NCBI RefSeq assembly: GCF_963678975.1
Contig: NC_089276.1
Span: 17,799,272 to 17,863,271, forward strand
Reading direction: 5' to 3'
Origin: Dysidea avara
Taxonomy: Eukaryota; Porifera; Demospongiae; Dictyoceratida; Dysideidae
Length of the DNA stretch: 64,000 nt
Shown here: positions 24,080 through 53,927 of the stretch, one piece after another
Layout: every line of letters begins with the position of its first letter
How positions within the stretch are numbered: position 1 is the stretch's first letter
Notes under the pieces: model-generated
The model's database searches: none
Seen by the model: the letters and a program-made list of their open reading frames with translations, nothing else
What the model was told of the DNA's origin: nothing
Position numbers and translations under genes: made by a program

Positions 24080-24450
24080 AGCGGCGGAGGAAGTAGTTGA
24101 TATGAGGGGGAGCTCCGCTGAGCTGACCCAGACTTATTTCTATAGTTTGGTAAGGTGAGACCAAAAAAAAAAAAAAAAAAAGGTCACAACCAATTGACAA
24201 GAGCTTTCCACCTCACCAGCTACCATTTCTAGCTGATAAACTACATAAAAATCCTTACATAGCTCGCTACACACTGACTACTTTATTAGAGTGACTGCTC
24301 TATTAGAGTATCTCGATCTTTATCACGGTTTTCAGCCCCACTCCAAGAAAGATAATTTCGGTGTGATATCATTCTGAGGGGGGGCTAAGCCCCCCCTCAG
24401 CAGATAGAGGGGGGCTTTAGCCCCCTAGCCCCCCCCCTTTCCGCCGCCTA
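24080..24450. mobile_element. GC-ended nested MITE-like element
   Basis: Left end gcggcggaggaag, right end ctttccgccgcc, with tatactcagga upstream and tatgctcagga downstream as a possible imperfect target duplication. The interior has inverted gggggctaagcccccc tracts, a long A-run (24,163-24,181) and the ctctattagagtatctcgat motif. A related stretch appears near 49,395-49,470. Confidence 0.45.
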
Positions 24451-24877
24451 TGCTCAGGACATAGAACAGAACTCGAGAAAGCGATTGTCATGATCACAAC
24501 TGAAACAACACTTCAGTAAGAAAGAATGATCTCTTGTAGGCCTACGTAGATTAGTCGATTTTCAAACTACTTGTTTTAACTTGAAATCCTTGTGCATGCC
24601 CACGCCAATTATCAGTCGTAACTCGCCCAGCAAGGATCAAATTAACCTGCACTACTTAAATATTACTCTCTTCGTAGCTCATAACGTGCAAGGCCTTAGA
24701 AAAATAAGACACAACAAACCTGAGATGAGTAAACTCGAGCTCCAATGACATGCGTACGTTATTTCGAAAGCGCATTTGGCGAGGTGATTTTACCCGTGAT
24801 GTAAGTAGACTTGTGTGTTGCTATATGACTTGTGTGTGTAATCTGCAGGGCTGATCTGCTCCATTAGTAATTTACCG

Positions 24878-24950
24878 CTGGTCGTTTCCGTTCCCGCTTT
24901 CCGTGTCCGTTCCCGTTCCCGTATCCGCTTTCCTATAATTCCACTTACCC
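24878..24950 (-). repeat. MULE right terminal inverted repeat
   Basis: Ends tataattccacttaccc. It contains the tccgttcccg tract repeated several times and is 12 bp longer than the left end in that tract. Confidence 0.85.
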
Positions 24951-25065
24951 GTGCTAACCACGGTTAAGCTATTAACCTTCATTTGTATAATTACTTATTT
25001 ATTTATGATGTAATTTTAACCACATTTCGTATAATCTTTATAGTCCAGCGCCTAAGCCAAATATT

Positions 25066-27145
25066 CGTTCACTTTTGATAAAAGCCGGCACCAATTTTTT
25101 TACAGAGTATATGGAGCGTGCACTAAGTGTTTTAAGAAGGGGAGGCACGTAAAAAGTCCTCAGGAACACCCCTTTTTGCACCCTGACAAGAAAACTATTT
25201 GTTACTATTAAAAATCAATCATGTTTCTATCAAGTTAACTGCTGGGCCTAGTATCATAGTAGTACAAAGCATACAGCTGGAACATAGCTAATAGCTTATT
25301 ATTATTATTATTATTGTTAATTAATTAGCAAAGCCAACTAGGGGCAACACGCTAATGAGCATTACAATCACATATTATATTACTTACAGCATTCTTAAAT
25401 GTTTCAAGATCTATTGTGTCGATGTTAGGAATTTGAAGGGAGTTCCATTGAAATAATTGTTCGAGGGAGGAAGGAGTATTTGTATACATCAACTCTTGTT
25501 TGCAATTGAGTTAGCTTGAGAGGATGTTGAGCATGGGTGGAGGACACTGGAGTTGGTGACAGTAAGCAATGGTCAGGTATTGCTAGTAAGTTCCTGACAA
25601 TCTTGAATAGGAAGGTGAGTCTAGCAATTGTTCTTCTGTTTTGAAGTGTAGGCCATTCAAGACTGGTTAACATGTCTGTGATGCTATCATGGTTTTGGTT
25701 AGATCTGTGCCAGGGTTTGTTCAAAACAAAACGAGCAGTGCAGTATTGAATCATTTCTAGTTTACTAATACTAGTGTGATGATAAGGGTCCCAGATGGCT
25801 GAACAGTATTCTAATGATGGTAAGAGCAATTGTTTGTAGACGTGTTCTTTAATTTCTGATGGTGCATTGTGGAGATTTCTTTTTAAGAATCCAAGGAGTC
25901 GATTTGCCTTGTTACAGATGTAATTGATGTGAGGATCCCATGATAGTTTGTGGTCTATTAGTAATCTATAAAAAAAAAATAGTTTTCTCACCTAGGCAGT
26001 AAACAAAATCACTAAAATTTCCATTTGCAGGGATTCTGTTAAAGTTTTGGACCTTCAATGCTGATGATTGTGTAGTACTATGTACAAGAATCATCCTGAT
26101 GTGTATCGTTTCTTTATTAAAGGGGTATAACAAAAGTTATTTAATGCTAAAGTCACAGGTGAATATCTCAACAGAAAACCATGAACTATAGCAGTTCAAT
26201 TATCAAGCACATAGCTTGAACAAAAGGTCCCTTGTCCTTATACTGGGCACCATATGAAAGGTAATTAAATTTCTAGTTTAATGAAGGCAGTTGCAAGTTG
26301 TTTCAACATCTTGTTCTCAAGTTACAGTGCTTTTGAATTCAATTCAGTGTTATATAGTATAAGCAAGAAAAGCACAAGGATGTGTCATAAGGTACTTCTT
26401 AGTGCTCAAAATCTCACTTCATTCGTGGAACCCAGCTCCTTTATGTTTATTTTGAGCATTATCACAACACTAAGAAATACCTTAATACTCATCTGTGTGC
26501 TTTTCTTGCTTATGCTATATTACACTGAATTGAAAGCGCTGTAACTTGAGAACAAGATGTTGAAACAACTTGCAACTGCCTTCACTGATTAAACTAGAAA
26601 TTTAATTACCTTTCATATGGTGCCCAGCATAAGGACAAGGGACCTTTTGTTCAAGCTCTGTACTTGATAATTGAACTGCTGTAGTTCATGGTTTTCAGTT
26701 GAGATATTCACCTGTGACTTTAGCATTAAATAACTTTTGTTATACCCCTTTAATAAAGAAACAATACACATCAGGATGATCCTTGTACATAGTACTACAC
26801 AATCATCAGCATTGAAGGTCCAAAACTTTAACAGAATCCCTGCAAATGGAAATTTTAGTGATTTTGTTTACTGCCTAGGTGAGAAAACTATTTGTTTTTT
26901 TGTAGATTACTAATAGGCTATTATGTTCCAGCTGTATGCTTTGTACTACTATGATACTAGGCCCAGCAGTTAACTTGATAGAAACATGATTGATTTTTAA
27001 TAGTAACAAATGGTTTTCTTGTCAGGGTGCAAAAAGGGGTGTTCCTGAGGACTTTTTACATGCCTCCCCTTCTTAAAACACTTAGTGCACGCTCCATATA
27101 CTCTGTAAAAAAATGGTGCTTTTATCAAAAAGTGAACAATTATGC
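25066..27145. mobile_element. ~2.1-kb foldback element (long inverted repeat)
   Basis: The left arm (25,066-25,290 and 25,970-26,420) is the inverted complement of the right arm (26,450-27,145). Examples: gcacgctccatatactctg at the right versus its complement at 25,102, and ttgagaacaagatgttgaaa at 26,536 versus its complement near 26,308. The apex lies near 26,435. The left arm is interrupted by a reverse-transcriptase fragment; the right arm reads through uninterrupted around 26,915. The small ORF at 26,281-26,544 spans the palindrome centre and is an artefact. Confidence 0.85.
25425..25985 (-). pseudogene. non-LTR retrotransposon reverse transcriptase, 3' fragment
   Basis: Minus-strand protein of about 185 residues, matching the C-terminal end of LINE reverse transcriptases: LLIDHKLSWDPHINYICNKA, then RLLGFLKRNLHNAP, LLLPSLEYCSAIWDPY, ARFVLNKPWHRSNQ and a final TIIS followed by a frameshifted WNSLQIPNID. 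The polymerase catalytic core (the YADD box) is absent, so this is a 5'-truncated dead copy, as LINE insertions usually are. It inserted in the left arm of the foldback element; the interrupted arm sequence (aatagattactaatag type) can be read intact at about 26,905-26,925. Clade not resolved, Jockey/CR1-like by motif style. Confidence 0.85.
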
Positions 27146-27330
27146 CAATTTTAAGGGCTTATGTACTGCACTATTAGTAGCTACTTGCAATTGGTTGTAT
27201 AATTAGTGATTATTGTACAGAACTCAAAGTGAGTGTAAAAGTACAAATTAATTATAAAGATTACTTAAACTGTTCTTGAATTGAGACAAGGATTCTGACA
27301 TCACTACAACACTTGGTAACCTGTTCCGCA

Positions 27331-27866
27331 TAGTCTCGCGTGGCCAGACTGCTTTTTTTCCCTTTTTTGAGTGATGGTCGGTGGAACAGTCAGTCAGTAA
27401 GTCATTAGGTCTAAGTCCCTGAAATTAGGTTAGGTAATCCTAAGGCTGCAGCACATGCTGCTGTCAGACCTTCAGTGCTAGTCACTGTAAAGTGCTAATA
27501 ATAAATACTTTAGGTTTAAGGAAGAAAATCCATCCCTCCTGGAGGAAGACTGAGTGTGGCCCCGACTAGACATTGGGTGACCTGCAGTTCGAATCCTGGG
27601 GTTGGAGGGATTTTTTTCCTTACTTTGGCCCCTTTTCTGTTACACCTTTTCAGTCAGTCAGTAAGTCATTAGGTCTAAGTCCCTGAAATTAGGTTAGGTA
27701 ATCCTAAGGCTGCAGCACATGTTGCTGTCAGACCTTCAGTGCTGGTCACTGTAAAGTGCTAATAATGAACGACCATCACTCAAAAAAAAGGGAAAAAAAA
27801 GCGGTCTGGCTCTGCCGACCATCACTCAAAAAAGGGGGAAAAAAGCGGTCTGGCCATGCGAGACTA
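27331..27866. mobile_element. 536-bp MITE, TAGTCT family, 9-bp target duplication
   Basis: Ends tagtctcgcgtggccagac and gtctggccatgcgagacta. Flanks tgttccgca (27,322-27,330) and tgctccgca (27,867-27,875) match 8/9. Inside, a unit of about 115 bp (cagtcagtaagtcattaggt ... cactgtaaagtgctaat) occurs twice, at about 27,387-27,500 and 27,650-27,763. Part of the right end (cgaccatcactcaaaaaa to gcggtctggc) is also duplicated. Confidence 0.85.
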
Positions 27867-28028
27867 TGCTCCGCATAGCTACAAATAGTTGATGGAAAAA
27901 ATGAATGTTTATATGAGTCAACCCTGGTAGCTGGCTGAATGAATCTATGAGGATGGCCTCGGGAGATGTTGTTTAAGTTGGAGTAAGTTAATGGTAAATT
28001 ATGCTGGATATAAATAAGACATAGTCTA

Positions 28029-28075
28029 GTGCCCAGCCGGGCTCATGCTATTAGCGCGAGCCCTGCTGGGCACGA
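28029..28075. promoter_or_regulatory. hairpin in the MTR4 5' region
   Basis: gtgcccagccgggctc pairs imperfectly with gagccctgctgggcac about 50 bp before the MTR4 ATG. A shorter form (gctcgtgctcagccgggctc...gggcacgag) sits at the same place before the duplicate at about 54,282. It marks the left edge of the duplicated block. Function unknown; it may be a small repeat or part of the 5'UTR. Confidence 0.35.
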
Positions 28076-28121
28076 GTTTTATCTGGTGTCTTTCGATTGT
28101 GGTATTACTTACACGTGGGTA

Positions 28122-47120
<18,999 letters not shown>

Positions 47121-49480
47121 GTGAGTAGAAAATTTCTGTGTGTCTGCATGTTGGTGTGTCTGCATGTTGGTATTTCTGTCCAACACCCACGTCAACAAAC
47201 AGGCTTTGAGTAAACCTTCATAAGGAGTGTTTACATACTGCATTGAAGCTTAACTTTCTGTTTTCGTCATGTTTACTGAATGGGGTGTGGCCACTAATTG
47301 ATGAAACCAGGTGAAACAGTTCAGCAGGGGCTACTTTATGTGCTGTAACTAGCTTATAACAACTGAAAAATGACATAACAGCCTTTGTAAGCTACCAGGA
47401 ACAGTTACTGTACGAAGATACTTCTGTGTGGTTTAAAGTGGTTCACATGATAAAAGTTCTAGTACTGGCTAGGGCTGAGATGAAGCTTTGAATGTTTCAT
47501 GAGTGGTTAAGTAAAGTTCGAATTATAAAAGTATCCTTCGAAGCTTCTTAATGCACTCATAGTCTACGATAGAATACAAATAAACGTCGTCATCTTAATT
47601 GCAGCTGTTTATTCATCTTGTGCAATCGATGTGTGCCACACCCACTTTTAAACCATCGCAGTTTAGCTTGCTACCATAGTTGTAACACCTTATAAGGTGG
47701 TAGATAATGCATGGAAAATGTCCTTTTAGCCATTAGTTTGTGTTTACCTATGCATTATTGCAGTGTAGCGGACATACCCATTTGCAATCGATCATTTGTG
47801 TCATTCAGTACTGCTGCTATGCACTTTCCAAATACTTACAAACTTATTAGAAAGATAGAACTTAGGAAGAATGTGCATAAATGCAAGAAACCTTGTAACT
47901 TGAAAGCTAACACCAAAGCTTTGAATGTTCGAACATTTTATTAGCAAATGTTTGAAGGTAAATTTCAATATTCATCCCACCAGTTGATTATACAGCTAAT
48001 GGTAAGGCACAGGCCCCAGAAAGTTCTCTATTACACGTAAACTTGTTATTGACAGGAAAATATGCTTGTTACAGTACAGAAATATTGGGGGAGAACAGCA
48101 ATAAATACTTTAAAAGTCCGTATTTGATAAAGCAATATGGTGCTCCATTGGCCCAGTTTGAACACAAAACGACCCACACAACTCATGGCTTCTTCTCCAA
48201 TTTTCTTAGCACTAGTTCAGCTTTGTGACTAATACACATCAAACACAAGCTGATTGGCCCAGTGACATACTACTAGTGGAGCAGTAGATGTCTGGGTTGG
48301 GCCAGTTTGGCTCAGAGTCAAAATACTTATCAAAAACCCTGGTTTGTACTTTCCTAAGCGATACTTGGATCACCATGGGAAAGCAGCGATAGTGAAGATA
48401 ATACCAACAAAGATGCTGACGAGTTGTTGCATATGGCATTACAGTAGGACGTATTGTATTTTGTGGACTGGACTCATAAACTGAGATGGAAACAAGTTCT
48501 CAACAATAATTCAGAAGTTACGTACCTAGCTCTTATAATGCTGGAGACACCATTATTGCTCTTACTTGAAGGTTGCACCAAGAGTTATAATATTTGTATG
48601 AACTCTCCGTAAATTATTAGAATTTTAAAATGTGGTACGGTAGTGGGGTGGCATGGCTATTCCTACATGGTTTAGCTGTAATTTATAATGAATACATACC
48701 TGCAGATTGGTACTATTTGATATTGAACAAGAAGTGACATGAAACTATGTGGTTGAATTAAGACTACTTTCTGGCCCATCACTGCAGCCTAAACATTATT
48801 GCAAAGTATTAGAGCAACACAGGAACAAGTCTGTATAGTACCACAATAGCCTCTATCACTGCTGGTATGCACAAGTACACGTGTTTCGTAAATAATTCAG
48901 TAGTGCATGTACAACGTTATGACTTGTAAGGAAGAGGAGTATCAGCAGTTGTATCTCAGTAATGGCATCTCCAGCACTGTAAGAGCTAGATTATTGTTAA
49001 GATGATGTTTTCACTCAGTTCAGTCCTCAAGTCCAGTCTGTGAAATATAGTACATCTCACGACGTTGTGAAGACCACACAGTTTTAAGACACAGCTAACA
49101 TGAAATGGTGACATTTGTCACAACAGTATGTTTTTGAATACAGACCACACCCACAATACAGATAATGCAAAACACCATTCTACAAGGAAGCTTACCCATC
49201 AGGTTCTGGACTTGTCCATTTATCATGATGAAGATATGTAGGCTACAGCATTACCTCCCATAGTTGATTTTCAAGCATGCTTATAATGAATGCAGTGGCT
49301 GAACTTGTGTTGTTTAGGTGAATGGTCTCCCGCCACATGAAAAGCATAGTCTTTGCTGGTTCACTATTTTCCTGGTAAAACCTCTAATCCATAGGCAGCG
49401 GAAAAAGGGGCTAGGGGCTGAAGCTCCCTTAAGAATGATACCTCTCCAAAATTATCCTTCTTGGAGTGGGTTGAAAACCA
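47121..49480. other. region after the last MTR4 exon found
   Basis: No further MTR4 exon is recognisable. A Ski2-type continuation (a 'VPV(L/I)' strand then 'IRLYIP') was looked for by eye and not found. Short ORFs are unsupported. Around 47,470-47,560 and 47,910-47,985 are diverged aagctttgaatgtt phrases that may be a worn hAT-like element. A gcagcggaaaaaggggctag repeat scrap lies near 49,395. Confidence 0.5.
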
Positions 49481-49489
49481 TAGATACCC

Positions 49490-49745
49490 CTCACCATAGA
49501 TACCCTCAGTTTCGTGCTACATACTGCACTTACTAACAAATAGGCGTGGCTGAGCATATGTTGGTAATGCGATAAGTGGGCGTGGCTCACGAAAGAACTA
49601 CGGCGATAGCGTTTATAAGTTCCACATCGTCAAACGAACAATTTCGTTTCACACGTGATCCAATCCGGGTCAGACCCGGATAAATTGTAAACCAGGTCAG
49701 ACCTGGATGACCCGGATGACCCGACCCGGTTTCAACGCTGGCTGG
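49490..49745 (-). repeat. dispersed element, 'gccacgcccac' family, copy 3
   Basis: Inverted relative to 3,985-4,260 and the closest match to it: ccatagataccctcagtttc, gggcgtggctcacgaaag, cccggatgacccgacccgg. Confidence 0.7.
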
Positions 49746-50318
49746 GTTGCTCCGAATCCAAAAATACGTAATTTTCGGCAGATTTTCAGCAAAGAGTAGC
49801 TCCGTACCAAATCCACAGTAGCAAATCGATTTATTTCTGCTGTGGGTTATAATCAGGTATAGACCTGGACTATATATGCCAAGTATGGGAAGGAATCCAT
49901 GCTTCATCCGGAGAGCGGGCAATTTTTCACGATTTCCAGCACAAAACAATCGTGATTCCCGTCGTATGGAGAAATATAAACAAGGTTCATTGGTGCGTAG
50001 AAAAATACTTTGATATTCCTACAGGTTGAAATAGCTGAGGAGAGTAATTTCGTGATTGGGCCAATGAAATTTGATTAGCAGTTTCGCGTCATCGCCCGCA
50101 TGCTTTTGATACACCCGCATGGAATTTCATTATTGGTATTTCAGATTGAAATACTCTAATAGAACAGTCACTTTTACTCTAATGGAGCAATGAGCTATAC
50201 TCTAATGGAAAAATCACTTGTTATATGGATTAGTAACGTATTTTAGCTATTTAATGCAGGAGTAATCAATGTAGACTCACTTTTTTGGCAGAAATCTTCA
50301 TGTTTGGGATGTGTGTTG

Positions 50319-50695
50319 TAGGGATGCCACGATAGTCGTGACATACGACATGTCGTGACATAAAGCTTCATGATATGATATGACATAGGCTTCTTTATGT
50401 CATGACATAAATATCTCCTAATAATGCACACTTTTCCATTCATTTTGATCAAATTTGATACAATAAATATAAGAAAAATTGACAAATAAGTATGAGCAAT
50501 GTTGGTTGTTGATGTCATAATTAGTATTACTGATGTTTAAGTTGATATTTTTGCATGTTTAAATCAAAATAGCTATACAGTTTCATAAGTAACAGTTTCA
50601 GTTGTGAAACGTTAATTATGTTGTGACATATGACATGTCGTGACATAAACCTCTATGACATGTGACATAAAAATTTCTATGTCGTGGCATCCCTA
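50319..50695. mobile_element. 377-bp hAT-type MITE, perfect 8-bp target duplication
   Basis: Ends tagggatgccacgatagtcg and tctatgtcgtggcatcccta. gtgtgttg repeats at 50,311-50,318 and 50,696-50,703. Subterminal repeats of atgtcgtgacata occur in both orientations at each end, likely transposase-binding sites. Non-coding. Confidence 0.9.
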
Positions 50696-51158
50696 GTGTG
50701 TTGTGCCTTTTGGAAAATAATGAATAATGAATAATAACCGCCCACCCGCATCAAATTTTCAAAAATCTGAGCGAGAAACTGGTAATCAAGTTTCATTGGC
50801 CTTATCGATTTTTTTCATTGCGGACCCTATAGCTACAGCTATGTAATAGCGGCTACTCGGCTACTCAAGTCATCAGCTAGTTACACACACGACACACTAT
50901 AGACTGATATGCAGCTACTTATTTGTGATACCTTAGTGAGAAGGTGTAGATCACTAAAACAGCCCAGAATTCGAACATGTTTTCGGTTTCGCAGTGTCTA
51001 TTCGTCCGGCCGCTGGGCAATCGGAGTTGCACAATCAGACTCACGAATGTATTGGAAGTATACGAAAGAGCAAACGAGTTAATCACAGGACGTTTGTTTC
51101 ACAACTCTATCCTCTAAACACTGTCTAAATGAAGAGATCATACGGGGACATCTCAGTA

Positions 51159-51199
51159 TAGTCTGGCGCCGCCCGCCCCTTTGCGAAGGGGCCAGACTA
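51159..51199. mobile_element. 41-bp remnant of the TAGTCT palindrome family
   Basis: tagtctggcgccgcccgccc, a short loop, then gaaggggccagacta. Closest to the element at 8,760-8,833. No target duplication found. Confidence 0.5.
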
Positions 51200-52184
51200 A
51201 TTTTAGGGTTGGCAATGAAAAACTCGACCCCCTTTGGGTTAAATTGTCATGTACTTAGGGGATGGAGCCTACCAATGGTCTAGTTTTAAACGGTGGGGTG
51301 CGGTACTCGGAGACCAAATGCCTTCCGTTTTGGATATAGCCCTGTCGTAAATTTTGACCGGCGGATTTCGGCTCGCTCTACAAAATACCTTGCAAAATAC
51401 ACTTACTTAAACTAGGTGATTGGCTATACTTAAATTTTTTGCTGAAACGGCGCTTGACAGGTCTGCAATGAAAAATCAACCCACTGAAACTCACGTAACG
51501 AAGTCCAAGGTTGGTTAACTAACTCCCAGTCACCTTTTTGGACCTTATTAAGTGGAGCTTTACAGTGTTTAGGTACCAACGAAAGCTGATGCTCTCGCTA
51601 CGCTATGATTTAGATGTTTTTTTGTAATTAATTTATTTCAGTATTATTGTGTTAATAAAAAGATAATATAAATCAATAATAAACACTTAAACAGTGGGTA
51701 GAGAGGCAAACTCTGCCCAGTCCTGGGATGATGGTATTGTTGCCATTATGATTCAGATGCTCGCAACATCCGTATCCCCAAGACTATGCATCCGTTTTTG
51801 ATAGTATGATGACCGCCATGTAATGCACCATTCATGGAAGGCCATTGCTCTTGCCACCGGTGAACCAAAAAAAAGGGTAGCTAAAACGGAAAAAAAAAGT
51901 TTGGTTTAAAGCGGATCCCCAACCCCAGACCCTCCAAACTTAACTCATGGGGCCTACCATAGAGACTTCAACCTAGAAAGTGCACTTGGAGTGAGACCTG
52001 AGGTTAAAATGAGTGAGATTTGCTTACTTATGCGTGAGATTTCGTCTTATAGAAAAATTCCTGTAAAATTTCCTACTCTGTGTGGCTATTTTCAGTTATA
52101 CCTCCCCATTTTTAGCCATTAGAGCACTGTTTAGTGCTTTGCCAAGAGGTTTGAAGTGAAATTAACTTACATGAGCAGTGGCAG
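51200..52184. other. non-coding spacer
   Basis: No supported gene. It contains an AT-rich stretch and short repeats; cagtaataaa-like phrases near 51,640-51,690. Confidence 0.4.
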
Positions 52185-53348
52185 ATTTAGGGGGGTTTCA
52201 AGGTTTCCACGGAAACCTCCTTTGAAAAATGATTGCATAACAATTAAATGTTTTGATTATTGCGGCGTGCACCTCGATCGAGATACTCTAATAGAGCAGT
52301 CACAGTAGCAAGTTATTTAAGGTATTTTATGTACTATATCAATAGGCTGTGACCTTTTTTTTCTTACCAAACCAGCATTACCAACTATTTAATACTTAAA
52401 AACGAAAGACTGCTCTATTAGAGAGTTTTAAAATTGCTTTGTCATAAATCATAAATAGTTGTACTGAGAGCTAATTGATGTGTGCAGACAGTTTTATTGA
52501 TCAACCAGTAGCTTATCTAACTAATGAAATCCATACAATTGCAAATTATATTCATATGGTTACAGGTGTCATTTAGTCTGGACTATGTCGCCACTATTAT
52601 CTTAAACAAGATTCATAGTTGTAATGAATTCATTACCCCATATGGTACTGCTAATAATACTCTAAACGTCAAAGCCTACAATTATTCTTTGAAGGATTGC
52701 TGTGCGCTGTAACAAAAATAAATCTAAAGATGGGTGACTGCTTTATTAGAGTAACTCAAAATAATTGTGCTCATAGCAGTAGTAGTTATACACTTACAAT
52801 CACTTTTTTTGCTTTGACGTATTGAGTGGTAAGATGGCTGTTTATCTAGCTAATGAAATCCCTACAATTGTAAACTATATTCACACCGCTACTGGCGACA
52901 CGTCTGACACATTTGACTTCTATAATGTGATTCATTATTAAAGGAAGTTTATTAGTCCCTATGATGTATATAGCACTGTACTAAGTGTTTCTGCTTAAAA
53001 GTAGTCTTGAAATGCTCTGTATAGTACCAAAATCCATAATGACTGTATTCACTGACTCTAATAGAGCATTCACCAAATTCGCAAAATTGTTATGTTATGA
53101 GGAAAACTTTTGCGTATCTCATGTCAGTGTAGCTATATCTCCATCTTCTAAACTGGAAACCCCCTTTATCCCGACTTTGGAACACTCTCCCAGAACATAT
53201 TGTTACATCACCAGACTTGGACAAATTCAAAGCACTTTTAGAAAATTACTTATTTAACTAATCACTTGCATGTTTACATGTACCATATACTCAATTCTGA
53301 GTCCTGTACATTACAAATAAATAAATAAATTCCTAGATCCGCCACTGA
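52185..53348. mobile_element. CAGTGGC(A/G)G-ended element carrying LINE 3' debris
   Basis: Starts cagtggcagatttagg, ends ctagatccgccactg like the element at 3,480-3,960. It contains three copies of the actgctctattagag motif and an internal duplicated phrase (ctaatgaaatcc(a/c)tacaatt at about 52,519 and 52,850). Near the right end is a LINE tail (next entry). Confidence 0.5.
53160..53330 (+). pseudogene. non-LTR retrotransposon, extreme 3' end
   Basis: Read in the right frame: LWNTLPEHIVTSPDLDKFKA, then LLENYLFN and a stop, the typical last residues of LINE reverse transcriptases. It is followed by a short 3'UTR and an aaataaataaataaat tail. Only the last 30 or so codons survive. Confidence 0.75.
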
Positions 53349-53611
53349 TGCGAGCGTAATCAGTTTCCAGGAATTGCAATGCGTGAGACGGAAAACCATG
53401 GGTGAGACAGCCATCCAGCTATCAAAACCCAACCTGTGTTCCATAATATTAGCTACATACTGAAAACTACAACATACTACTGTACACATCATTAAAGAAG
53501 GAACTTGGGAACCGAAGCTGAAACCAACCCTAACCTAACGTTAACACTACTTTTTGCATCCCCTAAAGTCGAATGCTCGGGGCAACTAGCTACTAGACGC
53601 GTCCCCTAAAG

Positions 53612-53927
53612 CAGAAATGCCAACGCATTAGGCGTGAGTCTCACTCTTTGGCTAGTAATCTCACGCTCTCACGCCTAACCCTCTGTTTCTCACTCTTTCA
53701 GCTTAGTTCTCACGCATTTCTCATGCCTGATCTGCTTCGTAATTAGCCCTGTGCTTAAATTTGGGCAAACCTGTGCTTATTTTTGTACTTGGAACATGAG
53801 ACGGCCTTTTTTTTTTTTTTTTTGGTCTTCACTACCAAAAATCTTGGAGCTGCACTTGAATCTGGTCCACATTGCTGGTAGTGTTTGAGGTCTCACTCCT
53901 AAAATTGTTCAGAGGTTGGCATCTCTG
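53612..53927. mobile_element. 316-bp MITE, CAGAAATGCC ends, 7-bp target duplication
   Basis: Ends cagaaatgccaac and gttggcatctctg. cctaaag repeats at 53,605-53,611 and 53,928-53,934. hAT-like ends. It contains a T-run of about 21 and repeated ctcacgc phrases. The flanking tcgaatgctcggggc text also recurs after the element, a local duplication. Confidence 0.7.

Larger units (their letters stand above)
15912..24950 (+). mobile_element. 9.04-kb autonomous-type Mutator-like (MULE) DNA transposon
   Basis: The element starts gggtaagtggaattatagg and ends with the reverse complement. The first 38 bp of the two ends are identical after inversion, and similarity extends to about 65 bp with one 12-bp indel. 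It is flanked by a perfect 9-bp target duplication gtgctaacc (15,903-15,911 and 24,951-24,959). Nine bp is the usual MULE length. The undisrupted target survives at 9,032-9,040 in duplication copy A, followed as expected by acgg(a/t)taagctattaacct. It carries one long + strand gene (16,121-23,433) with a DDE triad and SWIM-like finger, and nested smaller elements at 20,496-20,786 and about 24,080-24,450. Near-identical ends imply a recent insertion. Confident as a MULE; activity is unknown. Confidence 0.93.

Noticed and set aside
26281..26544. 87-codon ORF
   Set aside because: Spans the apex of the foldback palindrome, so its two halves are inverted copies; not protein-like.
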